Shown here piece after piece: positions 23,754-31,309 of a DNA stretch of 64,000 nucleotides. The DNA is taken from the NCBI GenBank assembly GCA_963837755.1, contig CAWIOP010000004.1, positions 310,001-374,000 on the forward strand. Reading direction: 5' to 3'. The translations under genes and the position numbers were made by a program. This DNA is from JADGHX01 sp963837755 (lineage in GTDB: Bacteria; Pseudomonadota; Gammaproteobacteria; Steroidobacterales; Steroidobacteraceae). The notes under the pieces were generated by a model. It was given only the letters and a program-made list of their open reading frames with translations. It did not search any database and had not been told where the DNA came from. Numbering within the stretch: the first letter of the stretch is position 1; each line of letters opens with the position of its first letter.

Positions 23754-25220
23754 ATGCGCCCGAGGGGCCTTGTTGGGCCACCCACACACTCTGGCCACTG
23801 CCGGGCGCAGCCCATCCGCGCTCTCATGCGCGCCCCCGTTGTGATGTGGAGTGCGTGCGTGAAAGAACTCGATCCCATGGCCCTGTTCCGTCTGTCGGTG
23901 CTGGGGCCGCTGATCAGCCGCCCGAAGTTGACGCGTGGAGAGCTGCAGGCGACCTTGCAGGAGCTGTCGCAAAAGCCGTATGCGATCCCCGGCTCACGCC
24001 GTGAGTACATCGCGATGAGGACGCTGGAGACCTGGCTGTACCGCTACCGGCGCGAGGGCCTGGCGGGTCTGTCGCCCAGGGGGCGGCGCGACCGCGGGCT
24101 CTCGCGGCTCGGCCCCGCCGTGCAGGAGCGCCTCCTTGAGGCCAAGCGCGAGAACCCGCGTCGCTCGATCCACATGCTCAAGGAGTTGCTGGAACGCGAA
24201 GGCACCGTGGCGCGCGGGGTGCTGTCGCGCTCGGCGATCCACCGACTGCTCAGGCAGCATGGGCTGTCGCGCCCGCAAGGCGCCGCGAGCGTGCCTGAAG
24301 AGCGTCGCAGCTTCGCCGCCGAACAGGCCGGGGACCTCTGGTACGGCGATGTGATGCACGGCCCGGCCGTTTACTTTGAAGGCCGGCGCCGCAAGGCGTA
24401 CCTGGTGTCGCTGCTGGATGATGCCTCGCGGCTCATCGTGCACAGCGCCTTTGCGCTCTCCGAGCGCGCGCTCGACATCGAAGGGGTGCTCAAACAAGGC
24501 ATCTTGAAGCGCGGGTTACCCCGCAAGCTCATCGTCGACAACGGCGCCGCCTATCGCTCGAGCACCTTGCAGGGCATCTGCGTGCGCCTGGGCGTTCAAC
24601 TGATTTACTGCCGCCCCTACGCGCCAGAAGGCAAGGGCAAGCTCGAGCGATGGCACCGGACCCTGCGCGATCAGTTCCTGAGCGAGTTGAGCGCAAGCCA
24701 GGTGCTGCAGCTCAGTGATCTCAACGCGCGGCTGTGGGCCTGGCTCGAGCAGGTCTATCACCGCACGGCGCACTCGGGCTTGAACGGGATGACTCCGCTG
24801 GCGCGTTATCAACAGGATCTGGCGCATATCCGCACCCTCGGCGCCCGCGCCGCCGAGCTTGATGCGATCTTCCGGTACCGCGTGCTGCGCACGGTACGCA
24901 AGGACGGCACGGTCTCCTACGAGGGCCGTCGCTTCGAGGTGCCCTACGAGCTCGCCGGCAAGACCGTGCACCTCATCGTCGACCCGCATACCCGCACGGC
25001 CGTCGCCGTCGAAGACGAACACGGCGCCGCGCTCGGGGCGGTCACGCCGCTCGATGTGCTCGCCAACCGGCACCGCACACGGCACAAGCCCACGATCCCC
25101 ACCTCGGCGCCTGGGTCGAAATCCAGGACGCCCACGCTCGTCGAGCTCGCTTACGCCCAGCACTATGGGCCGATCGCTCACTCGGGGATCCCGGATGACT
25201 CCACCGCGGAGGACGCCTGA
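23754..25220 (+). CDS. DDE (rve) transposase of four-gene transposon
   Basis: An integrase-core transposase. A helix-turn-helix region (residues about 60-170: EYIAMRTLETWLYRYRREGL, then RSAIHRLLRQHGLSRP) is followed by the rve domain: first Asp in LWYGDVMHGPAVYF, second in KLIVDNGAAYRS, Glu in PEGKGKLERWHRTLRDQFL. A C-terminal Mu-type beta-barrel follows (GTVSYEGRRFEVPYELAG). AGGAGGTGAG lies directly before ATG 23754, but the first ~35 residues look uncharacteristic, and GTG 23859 or ATG 23877 (MALFRLSV) may be the true start. It overlaps the ATPase start (TGATG). Confidence 0.88.
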   Translation: MRPRGLVGPPTHSGHCRAQPIRALMRAPVVMWSACVKELDPMALFRLSVLGPLISRPKLTRGELQATLQELSQKPYAIPGSRREYIAMRTLETWLYRYRREGLAGLSPRGRRDRGLSRLGPAVQERLLEAKRENPRRSIHMLKELLEREGTVARGVLSRSAIHRLLRQHGLSRPQGAASVPEERRSFAAEQAGDLWYGDVMHGPAVYFEGRRRKAYLVSLLDDASRLIVHSAFALSERALDIEGVLKQGILKRGLPRKLIVDNGAAYRSSTLQGICVRLGVQLIYCRPYAPEGKGKLERWHRTLRDQFLSELSASQVLQLSDLNARLWAWLEQVYHRTAHSGLNGMTPLARYQQDLAHIRTLGARAAELDAIFRYRVLRTVRKDGTVSYEGRRFEVPYELAGKTVHLIVDPHTRTAVAVEDEHGAALGAVTPLDVLANRHRTRHKPTIPTSAPGSKSRTPTLVELAYAQHYGPIAHSGIPDDSTAEDA

Positions 25221-25359
25221 TGTATCGCGAACACTTTGGCCTGCGCCAGGGGCTGCTCGGCAAGGACAGCGCGGAACTGTGGGACGATGGGGCGCTCGCC
25301 CAGGTGCGCGAGCGCTTCCAGTGGTTACTGCGCAGTCCGGGACTGGGCCTCATCACCGG
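25220..25359 (+). pseudogene. ExeA/TniB-like transposition ATPase, N-terminal part
   Basis: It starts MYREHFGLRQGLLGKDSAEL in the usual ExeA-like manner and reaches LGLITG, the strand before the Walker A loop, where RIT 3 begins. The remaining codons resume at 29230 with EPGVGKTT. Joining the two restores GLITGEPGVGKTTVLRHLA exactly in frame. Confidence 0.85.
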
Positions 25360-25386
25360 ATATGAGAAGGAACCCGTAATGGAAAG
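25358..25386. repeat. Left terminal inverted repeat of RIT 3
   Basis: GGATATGAGAAGGAACCCGT then AATGGAAAG. The reverse complement of 29171-29199 reads the same with one difference (GGAGCCC for GGAACCC). Confidence 0.9.
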
Positions 25387-25455
25387 GAAGCAGCGCATGC
25401 GTTTGATTTACCGGACGAGTACGCCTGTTGACCTTTTGATTATTACGCGGGGTTT

Positions 25456-26457
25456 TCACATCGAGTCGAGCCACGTCAGGAGCTGCGGATCGCGTTTCCA
25501 GCGAGGAGGCTTTCCAGGTCTTGCCGTCGCATCGACCTTTTCGAGAGCCTTGCGCTTGGTGTCGAGATTGGCACGCGCGTAAAGGTTTGTAGTGTCCAGC
25601 CGTTCGTGACCTAAAAAGCTGCGGATCACTGTGACGTCAGTACCGGCAGATACCAACATCACTCCGGCCGCGTGCCTGAAGGTGTGCGGGCTGATGTCTT
25701 TCTTCGCAAGCGACGGCATGGTCTGCACGGCCCGTTGAACGTACTGATTGAGTTTGAACCGAACGCCGACTTGACCGAGTGGACGGCCATAGCAGTTGAC
25801 AAAGATCTGCTCGTCCTTGTCGCGTGGTTTTCGCTTCAACAGTGCTTTGAGAAGCGCCACGGTCTCGGGCCACAACGGACAGATTCGGGTCTTGCGACCT
25901 TTACCGAACAGTTCCACCTGGGCGGGCGACTCGAAGCGGATGGCTGCAGGGGTGACATCCAGAGCTTCCTGTATTCTGGCGCCCGTGTTGTAGAGGAACG
26001 CGAGCAGTGCGTAGTCGCGTTGCCCTTCTGCCTTGGATTGATCGGGTTGCCTCAAGATGGCTGCAATCTCATCAGCTTCCAGATAGCAGATCTCCGGATG
26101 GTTCGCTTTCTTTGTTGGGATGCGGGCGATGGCAGCGCATTGAGCGATGGCAGTGGGCTCTTTCTGGGCAACATATGCAAAGAACGCGTGCAGCGCGGAT
26201 AGGCGGCAGTTCCGCGTGCCGATTGAGACCTTGCGCTCTTCCTCGAGGTACTGCAAAAACGCGAGGACGGCTGGAGCGTCCAGCTCGGATAGCGACAGCG
26301 CGACGATGGGACGGTGGTTGCGCGCGGCGACAAATCGCAGAAACAGCCGCCACGTATCGCGATAGGACAGCACCGTGTGACGAGAGAGGTTTCGCTGCTG
26401 ACCCAGCCACTCGTGGAAGAAGGCGTGCAACAAATTGGGAAAGGATGCCGGCTTCAT
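25456..26457 (-). CDS. Tyrosine recombinase RitC of RIT 3
   Basis: A 333-residue tyrosine recombinase starting MKPASFPNLLHAFFHEWLG inside the ritB stop (ATGA). Catalytic residues: Arg in NTGARIQEALDV (Ala in place of the usual Leu before it), Lys in FGKGRKTRICPL, HxxR in HTFRHAAGVM, His in LGHERLDTT and Tyr in NLYARAN. The open frame to 26655 upstream overlaps ritB and is not coding. Confidence 0.9.
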   Translation of the reverse strand: MKPASFPNLLHAFFHEWLGQQRNLSRHTVLSYRDTWRLFLRFVAARNHRPIVALSLSELDAPAVLAFLQYLEEERKVSIGTRNCRLSALHAFFAYVAQKEPTAIAQCAAIARIPTKKANHPEICYLEADEIAAILRQPDQSKAEGQRDYALLAFLYNTGARIQEALDVTPAAIRFESPAQVELFGKGRKTRICPLWPETVALLKALLKRKPRDKDEQIFVNCYGRPLGQVGVRFKLNQYVQRAVQTMPSLAKKDISPHTFRHAAGVMLVSAGTDVTVIRSFLGHERLDTTNLYARANLDTKRKALEKVDATARPGKPPRWKRDPQLLTWLDSM

Positions 26458-27821
26458 GACGATCTCTCCGTGTTTCCCAAGACGTGTACGGCGTGTTGCC
26501 TGAAGCGCTCGCTGGCGAGCTGGAGCAGTTCTGGCGTCACAGTCAGATAGTTGAGCGTGTACTGGATATCCGTATGGCCCATAAAGGTCGAAAGATGCGC
26601 AAGGTGCGACTGCGGATTGATGCCTTGTCGATACCAGGACAACATTCGGTTGCACACCATGGCGTGCCGAAGATCATGGACTCGCGGACCGGTCCTTCCC
26701 CGAGTGGGCTTCATGTTCGAGCGGCGCAACACCTCAACGAGTAGCCCTTGGGCCGCTTTCTTCGAGTATCGTTTGCCTCTTTGCGTATGCCAGAACAGAC
26801 CTTCTTCTGAGGCCGTTGGTGCACCCACCTTGCGTCGCTCCTGCACGTAGTTCTGCAACGCGTTGACCACGCCGGGCGGCAAAGGCAGGCGCCTGCTTTT
26901 GAAGAACTTGCTGTTGCGGATCTCGATCGTTCCATCCTTCAGGTCCACATCACCCAGATTGAGGTTCGCGACCTCCTGGATGCGAAGTCCGGCGCAATAG
27001 GTCAGGAGCAGCATCGTGTAGGTGGTCAACGTTCGAAGCGGCGAAAGGCGGGAGGGGAGGTTGCGCGCCGTGTCGAGCAATTTGGACACTTCCTCCTCCG
27101 AAAAAATATGCGGGCGCCGGTGCGCCGCGCGAACTCGCCGCCACAACTGCCGATCGGTGGACATGATGGCCGCGTTAGGATCGAGCCGGGCCTGTGCCTT
27201 CGAGAGGATCCGGCCGCACTGCTGGGTCTCATAGGCGCGCTGAAGGCCGGTATCCGCTTCTCGCCAGGCATCAATCAGCCGTGGCAAAGGTTGATCGACC
27301 AGGTCGGGACGACCCTGCAAGAACCGATCGAACCGACGCAGCCTGCCTTCAACCGCGTCATATCGATAGCCCAATGAGCGCATCAACGTCACATGGTCGC
27401 GCATCAGTGGACCCATCGCGCTGGCAAACACCGGCAACGGTCGTAACTTCTCCAGCGCTGCTAGAGATTCGTCACTCAACAGGGCTCGCACGATTGGCGC
27501 GAGGTGCTGTCCATACTGACTGCGCAGTTCGTGGAAGGGGTTACGGGGAATGTGCCCGTTCGTTTTCATCCAATCGAGAAACCGATCGGCCATCCGAGCA
27601 CGCTCCTCGACCCGATGCAATGCCAAATTCCGACGGCGCTCCTTCATCCACGCGAGGAGTGCTTTCTTTGACAGGTCCATATGCCCTGATCGCTCGCGGA
27701 CGAAGTGCAGCAAGTTTCTCACGACTTCACGATAGGACGTGGCGGCGTCGCGTTGCCCAAGACAGAGCGAGTCGAGGAAGCGGCGCACATACTCCTCCTC
27801 TATCGCCGGCAGAGTCTTCAT
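26454..27821 (-). CDS. Tyrosine recombinase RitB of RIT 3
   Basis: A 455-residue tyrosine recombinase, about 145 residues longer than RitB of RIT 2. The extra N-terminal part (residues 1-140) looks like an additional helical core-binding domain (EEEYVRRFLDSL, then LLHFVRERSGHMDLSKKALL). The catalytic domain has Arg in AGLRIQEVANL, Lys in NSKFFKSRRLPL, HxxR in HDLRHAMVCN, His in MGHTDIQYT and Tyr in NYLTVT. Both its start and stop are ATGA overlaps with its neighbours. Confidence 0.9.
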   Translation of the reverse strand: MKTLPAIEEEYVRRFLDSLCLGQRDAATSYREVVRNLLHFVRERSGHMDLSKKALLAWMKERRRNLALHRVEERARMADRFLDWMKTNGHIPRNPFHELRSQYGQHLAPIVRALLSDESLAALEKLRPLPVFASAMGPLMRDHVTLMRSLGYRYDAVEGRLRRFDRFLQGRPDLVDQPLPRLIDAWREADTGLQRAYETQQCGRILSKAQARLDPNAAIMSTDRQLWRRVRAAHRRPHIFSEEEVSKLLDTARNLPSRLSPLRTLTTYTMLLLTYCAGLRIQEVANLNLGDVDLKDGTIEIRNSKFFKSRRLPLPPGVVNALQNYVQERRKVGAPTASEEGLFWHTQRGKRYSKKAAQGLLVEVLRRSNMKPTRGRTGPRVHDLRHAMVCNRMLSWYRQGINPQSHLAHLSTFMGHTDIQYTLNYLTVTPELLQLASERFRQHAVHVLGNTERSS

Positions 27822-29062
27822 GGCCGCGCCCCTGGGATTTCTAATGCGATACCCCGCAGTTGCTCCAAATCCAGCTTCAAATAGGCCATCGTGGAGGAGG
27901 CTGAACGGTGAGCCAGCACGTCACCGATCACCTTCAGCGGCACCGCCGATCGCAGCAGAGAGGCCGCTTTCGCGTGGCGAAACGCATGCGGTCCTCTCCT
28001 GCCCTGCGGCACCACTGCGGCGGCCTTCAATCGCGGTTCGAGAATCGAGTGCAAACTTGAACCGTGCAAGGCCCGATACGGTGCGCAGGCGCGCAAAAAC
28101 ACCTCTCGCTGAGTCGTTTTCGGCCGACCCTTGCGCAGATAGTCGAGGATCGCCTCGCCGGGCGCACGCAGTAGAGGCAGTTCTGAGTGCGCACCGGTTT
28201 TCGAATGATGTATGTGGAATCGATCGTGAGTCCAATCGATATCCTCCAACCGAAGTGCCACGATCTCGCCGGCGCGCAGCCCGTAGGTTGATAACAGAGT
28301 CAAGATTGCATAGTCGCGCAGCCCAATCGGTGAGCGATCCTGCCGTGCGGATCGCAAGACCTGCTCGATCTCCTCAGGTCGCAGCGCCGACGGCATGCCT
28401 TCGTGGGCATACAGTTTCGGCCCGAGCACCGCGGAGGAAAGGTCCCGGGTTCGACCGCTACTATGCAGATAACGCAGGAAGCTGCGCAGATGAACGGTAA
28501 GCGCTTTCTTCGAGGACCGCTGCTGCAACGAGTGCACGCGCCATTGAACGTACGCGTCAATATCTGCGACGGTCATAGTCCCGAGATTTTCCTCGCTACC
28601 CCGCTCTCCAAGCCACTGGAGAAACCGCAGCGAACTGGCACATCGTCTCGCGCGAGTTCTCCGACAGAGGCCGCGCAGATCGGACATCCAGGTGTCATAT
28701 CCCTCGATCAGCTTGCAGTGAAAGCGCTCTCGTTCAGTGCGCGGCACGACGGCCGGAGGCCATTTCCCGTGAACCAATCGCAGCAGCATATACAGCGCCG
28801 ATCGGTAGTAATGACGTTGACCCTCGGACAGATTTACCCGATGGTCCGACTTTCGCAGACGCTTCACGCCACTCAGATACTTCGTCACATCGCAGGTCTG
28901 CACGTTGTGGATGGTCAAACCATTTTTCTGTAAATGAATGAGGAAACGCTTCGCTATGGATACATTGTGTTTTCCGTCACGACTGTATCGTTCGCCTCTC
29001 AGATAATCGGCCATCCTGGTCAACCAAACATCGTGATCGGCAGAGAGTTCCAGAACCGGCAT
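27818..29062 (-). CDS. Tyrosine recombinase RitA of RIT 3
   Basis: A 414-residue tyrosine recombinase, first in the trio and almost the same length as RitA of RIT 2 (413). The start MPVLELSADHD at 29062 follows AGGAG with 6-nt spacing; the frame stays open to 29089. Catalytic residues: Arg in YGLRAGEIVAL, Lys in HSKTGAHSELPL, HxxR in HAFRHAKAASL, His in LAHRSASST and Tyr in AYLKLD. Confidence 0.9.
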   Translation of the reverse strand: MPVLELSADHDVWLTRMADYLRGERYSRDGKHNVSIAKRFLIHLQKNGLTIHNVQTCDVTKYLSGVKRLRKSDHRVNLSEGQRHYYRSALYMLLRLVHGKWPPAVVPRTERERFHCKLIEGYDTWMSDLRGLCRRTRARRCASSLRFLQWLGERGSEENLGTMTVADIDAYVQWRVHSLQQRSSKKALTVHLRSFLRYLHSSGRTRDLSSAVLGPKLYAHEGMPSALRPEEIEQVLRSARQDRSPIGLRDYAILTLLSTYGLRAGEIVALRLEDIDWTHDRFHIHHSKTGAHSELPLLRAPGEAILDYLRKGRPKTTQREVFLRACAPYRALHGSSLHSILEPRLKAAAVVPQGRRGPHAFRHAKAASLLRSAVPLKVIGDVLAHRSASSTMAYLKLDLEQLRGIALEIPGARP

Positions 29063-29170
29063 GTGCATCTCCTGGTGGGGACAGCCCAAAAGACCAAGTG
29101 CGACATGCCGCTAAATAATGGAAAGCTTCGATGACGACAATCCGCATTTTTGCCGTAGAAATTCCCGCAG

Positions 29171-29199
29171 CTTTCCATTACGGGCTCCTTCTCATATCC
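29171..29199. repeat. Right terminal inverted repeat of RIT 3
   Basis: Inverted partner of 25358-25386 with a single mismatch. Its last two bases overlap the start of the 32-bp palindrome. Confidence 0.9.
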
Positions 29200-29229
29200 A
29201 TGGACATGGATAGCTATCCATGTCCATGG
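29198..29229. repeat. Perfect 32-bp palindrome at the right RIT 3 junction
   Basis: The half-site CCATGGACATGGATAG is followed immediately by its exact reverse complement. It has the same length as the palindrome at the RIT 2 junction and shares ATGG-N-CATG at the same positions in the half-site. It is absent from the other RIT 3 junction. Confidence 0.92.
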
Positions 29230-29884
29230 TGAGCCGGGCGTCGGCAAGACCACCGTGCTGCGACACCTCGCGGCCGGCATGAACCCGCATCGCTATCAGG
29301 TCGTCTACCTCTCGGAGACCGACTTCGGCCGCCTCGATCTGTACCGCAGTCTGGCCATCGCGCTGGGCATCGACCCGCCGCATCGCCGTGCGCCGCTGTG
29401 GCGCGAGTTGAAGGCGCGCATCGTCGACCTCAACGAGAACCGCCAGCTGCTGCCGGTGTGGATCATCGATGAAGCGCAGAACCTGCCCGCCGAGTTCTTC
29501 CGCGACCTGCCCGCGTTCCTGAACTTCGCCTTCGACAGCCGCGATCTGCTCACGATCTGGCTCGTCGGTCACCCGATCCTCGCTCAAACGCTGCAGCGTG
29601 TGCCCTATGCGGCGCTCGCCAGCCGCATCCAAGCGCAGGTGCACTTGAAGCCCTTCCTCGAGCGCGAACGGTTCTCGCAGTTCATCCAGCACGCCTTCAA
29701 AGTCGCCGGCTGCCCGCACACACTCCTCGCCGACTCAGGGCTGGAACTGCTGCGCCAGGCGTCTCAAGGCCTGCCCCGTCAGGCCGGGCGCATCCTGCGC
29801 ACCGCACTGGAAATCGCCGCCGGCAAGAAACTCAATCACCTGCCCGATGAGCTCTTGCAGCAGGCCATCACCGAGTTGCGATGA
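29230..29884 (+). pseudogene. ExeA/TniB-like transposition ATPase, C-terminal part
   Basis: It continues the ATPase begun at 25220: Walker A EPGVGKTTVLRHLA, Walker B LLPVWIIDEAQNLP, sensor-like LLTIWLVGHPILA, then the ExeA-type tail FLERERFSQFIQHAF and RQAGRILRTALEIAA. The AAA module is complete apart from the RIT interruption. In this transposon class the ATPase would assist target choice by the DDE transposase (family-based inference). Confidence 0.85.
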
Positions 29885-29894
29885 GGGGCTCGCC

Positions 29895-30134
29895 ATGCAC
29901 ACCGATGACCCTGAAGAACCGCTCACGCTCCACTTGCCGCCGCTCTCCGATGAGCTCGCCGTGGTGGTGTACGACTTCCTGCAGGATCTGATCCTGCAGT
30001 ACGAGTCACGCTACTTCCACCAGATGCGCCGCCATCAACAGCAGTGCGACCGCGAGCGCCAGCAGCAGCAAGCGGAAATCTACTTCCAGCACGCTCAGCG
30101 CTCCCTGCCGCTCGAGGACGGGGAGAGCTTCTGA
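29895..30134 (+). CDS. Small acidic protein of four-gene transposon
   Basis: A 79-residue protein starting MHTDDPEEPLTLHLPPLSDE, 10 bp after the ATPase stop. Residues 20-45 form a helix (LAVVVYDFLQDLILQYESRY), followed by a Gln/Arg-rich stretch with repeated Q (MRRHQQQCDRERQQQQAEIY). No known domain is evident. Its tight spacing and co-orientation make it the last gene of the operon; it could be an accessory protein of transposition. Confidence 0.65.
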   Translation: MHTDDPEEPLTLHLPPLSDELAVVVYDFLQDLILQYESRYFHQMRRHQQQCDRERQQQQAEIYFQHAQRSLPLEDGESF

Positions 30135-30144
30135 GAACCCAATG

Positions 30145-30178
30145 GGGTCTGCCGCCGCGCTTTGGCGGCGGCAGACCC
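30145..30178. terminator. Hairpin after the four-gene transposon operon
   Basis: A 12-bp perfect stem GGGTCTGCCGCC (30145-30156) / GGCGGCAGACCC (30167-30178). It follows the last gene by 10 bp, so it may end transcription, although no long T-run follows. It shares TCTGCCGCC with the hairpin at 23062, so it may instead be part of the transposon end. Confidence 0.5.
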
Positions 30179-30425
30179 TCACGCCATCCCGCGATCAAGC
30201 AGGCAGCGATACTCACTGCCGTCCCGCCGCTTCGTGCCACCTGTCTCCGCCAAAGAGTACGCAACACTCAGCCTCGTTTAGCGCGAGACGTAACACCCCT
30301 CATGCCGCCACCCAGAATTCAAACACAGGTTGCGTTGATGTTGGCGCTTGCGGACTCGGCATTACTGAACGAAACCAACACGAACGCGCCTCTGTCTGTG
30401 CTGCATGCCTCCGTATCCTGCTGGC

Positions 30426-30578
30426 ATGGCGAAAGCAGATCGACTTAAGGAAGAAATCGGATGGCTGAAGGTGCTCATCGGCCTTTGCGCAGCGGTTGAT
30501 GCTTCGCTAATCGCGTGGCTCGTACAAAATTACGAGACGGCGAATTCGGTGCTGACCGCCGGTGCGTTAGCGTTATGA
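30426..30578 (+). CDS. Tiny membrane protein A of a two-gene pair
   Basis: A 50-residue protein from ATG 30426. A charged start (MAKADRLKEEIGWLK) leads to one hydrophobic segment (VLIGLCAAVDASLIAWLV) and then QNYETANSVLTAGALAL. The stop overlaps the next ATG (ATGA). A second copy of the C-terminal part (GWLVRNYETTNPIVTAAAIT) occurs at 41043-41207, where the protein continues through a further hydrophobic segment; this copy seems shortened after ALAL. I recall similar small gene pairs in other proteobacteria, but know no function. Confidence 0.6.
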   Translation: MAKADRLKEEIGWLKVLIGLCAAVDASLIAWLVQNYETANSVLTAGALAL

Positions 30579-30730
30579 AGGAATGGTTCGTTGTTCTGGC
30601 GGTAGCGCAGTTCGCACTTCTGCCTGTGGCTATGATGATTCCGTCGTTTCTGCTCGCGCGGGACGAGAGGCGCGAGAAGAAAGCGGAGGCTCGACGCAGT
30701 TCCATCATATTGCTCGGCGGCGCGAAGTGA
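30575..30730 (+). CDS. Tiny membrane protein B of a two-gene pair
   Basis: A 51-residue protein starting MKEWFVVLAVAQFALLPVAM at 30575, translationally coupled to the preceding gene. One membrane segment (residues 4-27) is followed by a charged cytoplasmic-looking tail with LLARDERREKKAEARR. A paralogue at 41204-41371 keeps M-x-W-x-VV, IPS.LLARDERRE and AR, so the LLARDERRE block is a shared motif. Function unknown; membrane location inferred from hydrophobicity. Confidence 0.65.
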   Translation: MKEWFVVLAVAQFALLPVAMMIPSFLLARDERREKKAEARRSSIILLGGAK

Positions 30731-30896
30731 TGCTTCCTCCGTCATCTGGCGATGCGCCCGTCAACCCCAGCCCACGGTCGTGCGCACGATCCCGGCGTCT
30801 TTTGGGTGACGTCAGCTCCCGAATGAACTCCGCGCTACCGTGCGAGGCACTGCCTGGTTTCGCGATGCGCGCGTGAGTAGGCGAAAAACATAGAAA

Positions 30897-31157
30897 TCAC
30901 GTTGGCGCCGTCACAATACCAACTCGATATCCGAACGGCTTCAACAACTTCTCCAGCGTATCGACTCGCGGATTTCCCTTCCCGGCCTCCAGGTCAGCCA
31001 GCACCCGCGGCGCCACGCCGCAAAGCTGCGCATACTCAGGCTGCGACTTCCGTGCAATCAGCCGCATCGTTCTGAGTAGCTCCGGAATCCCCGCTTTGAC
31101 TTCCGGAACCAGCGAAGCGAGCCCGTCGCGCAGCGCCTCAACTTCATCCCGAGACAA
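30897..31157 (-). CDS. XRE-family HTH protein (HipB-like)
   Basis: An 86-residue DNA-binding protein. The helix-turn-helix covers about residues 28-68 (LRTMRLIARKSQPEYAQLCG, then VLADLEAGKGNPRVDTLEKL), and LLKPFGYRVGIV is the usual end of HipB-type repressors. No hipA-like kinase gene adjoins it on either side, so it is an orphan antitoxin-like regulator. It lies 150 bp downstream of fecR on the same strand and could be co-transcribed. MSRDEVEALRDG at 31157 is the likely start. Confidence 0.75.
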   Translation of the reverse strand: MSRDEVEALRDGLASLVPEVKAGIPELLRTMRLIARKSQPEYAQLCGVAPRVLADLEAGKGNPRVDTLEKLLKPFGYRVGIVTAPT

Positions 31158-31309
31158 CTTTCAATGTACCCGCTGCATGTGCGCCTGCCTCAACTCACGA
31201 ACTTCGTCACGCGGTCGAGCTCAACGGCGAGGCGGTCAATATCTCCCCGCCGTAGCTCGACTGGTCAACTCCGCAATCTCTCGCGAGCTCGCCCGCCCGG
31301 ATCTCTCGC

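Larger units (their letters stand above)
25358..29229 (-). mobile_element. RIT element 3, complete (three tyrosine recombinases)
   Basis: Three ATGA-coupled tyrosine recombinases on the minus strand (29062, 27821, 26457) between 29-bp nearly perfect inverted repeats at 25358-25386 and 29171-29199. Subterminal inverted arms are visible at the right end (TAATGGAAAGCT near 29115 and AGCTTTCCATTA at 29169-29180). A perfect 32-bp palindrome lies at the right junction. The element interrupts the Walker A region of a transposition ATPase, which is restored in frame when it is removed. Its recombinases are divergent from those of RIT 1 and 2. Confidence 0.92.
23100..30180 (+). mobile_element. Four-gene transposon (zinc-ribbon protein, DDE transposase, ATPase, small ORF) split by RIT 3
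   Basis: On the plus strand are a zinc-ribbon protein (23189), an rve-type DDE transposase (23754), an ExeA/TniB-like ATPase (25220, resumed at 29230) and a small acidic protein (29895), closely packed or overlapping. RIT 3 (25358-29229) sits in the ATPase gene. The transposase plus ATPase pairing resembles TniA/TniB or IstA/IstB logic. The boundaries are inferred from gene limits and the two TCTGCCGCC hairpins; no target duplication was found. Confidence 0.65.

Noticed and set aside
30897..31157. A hipBA toxin-antitoxin module
   Set aside because: Only the HipB-like regulator is present; no HipA kinase gene adjoins it.
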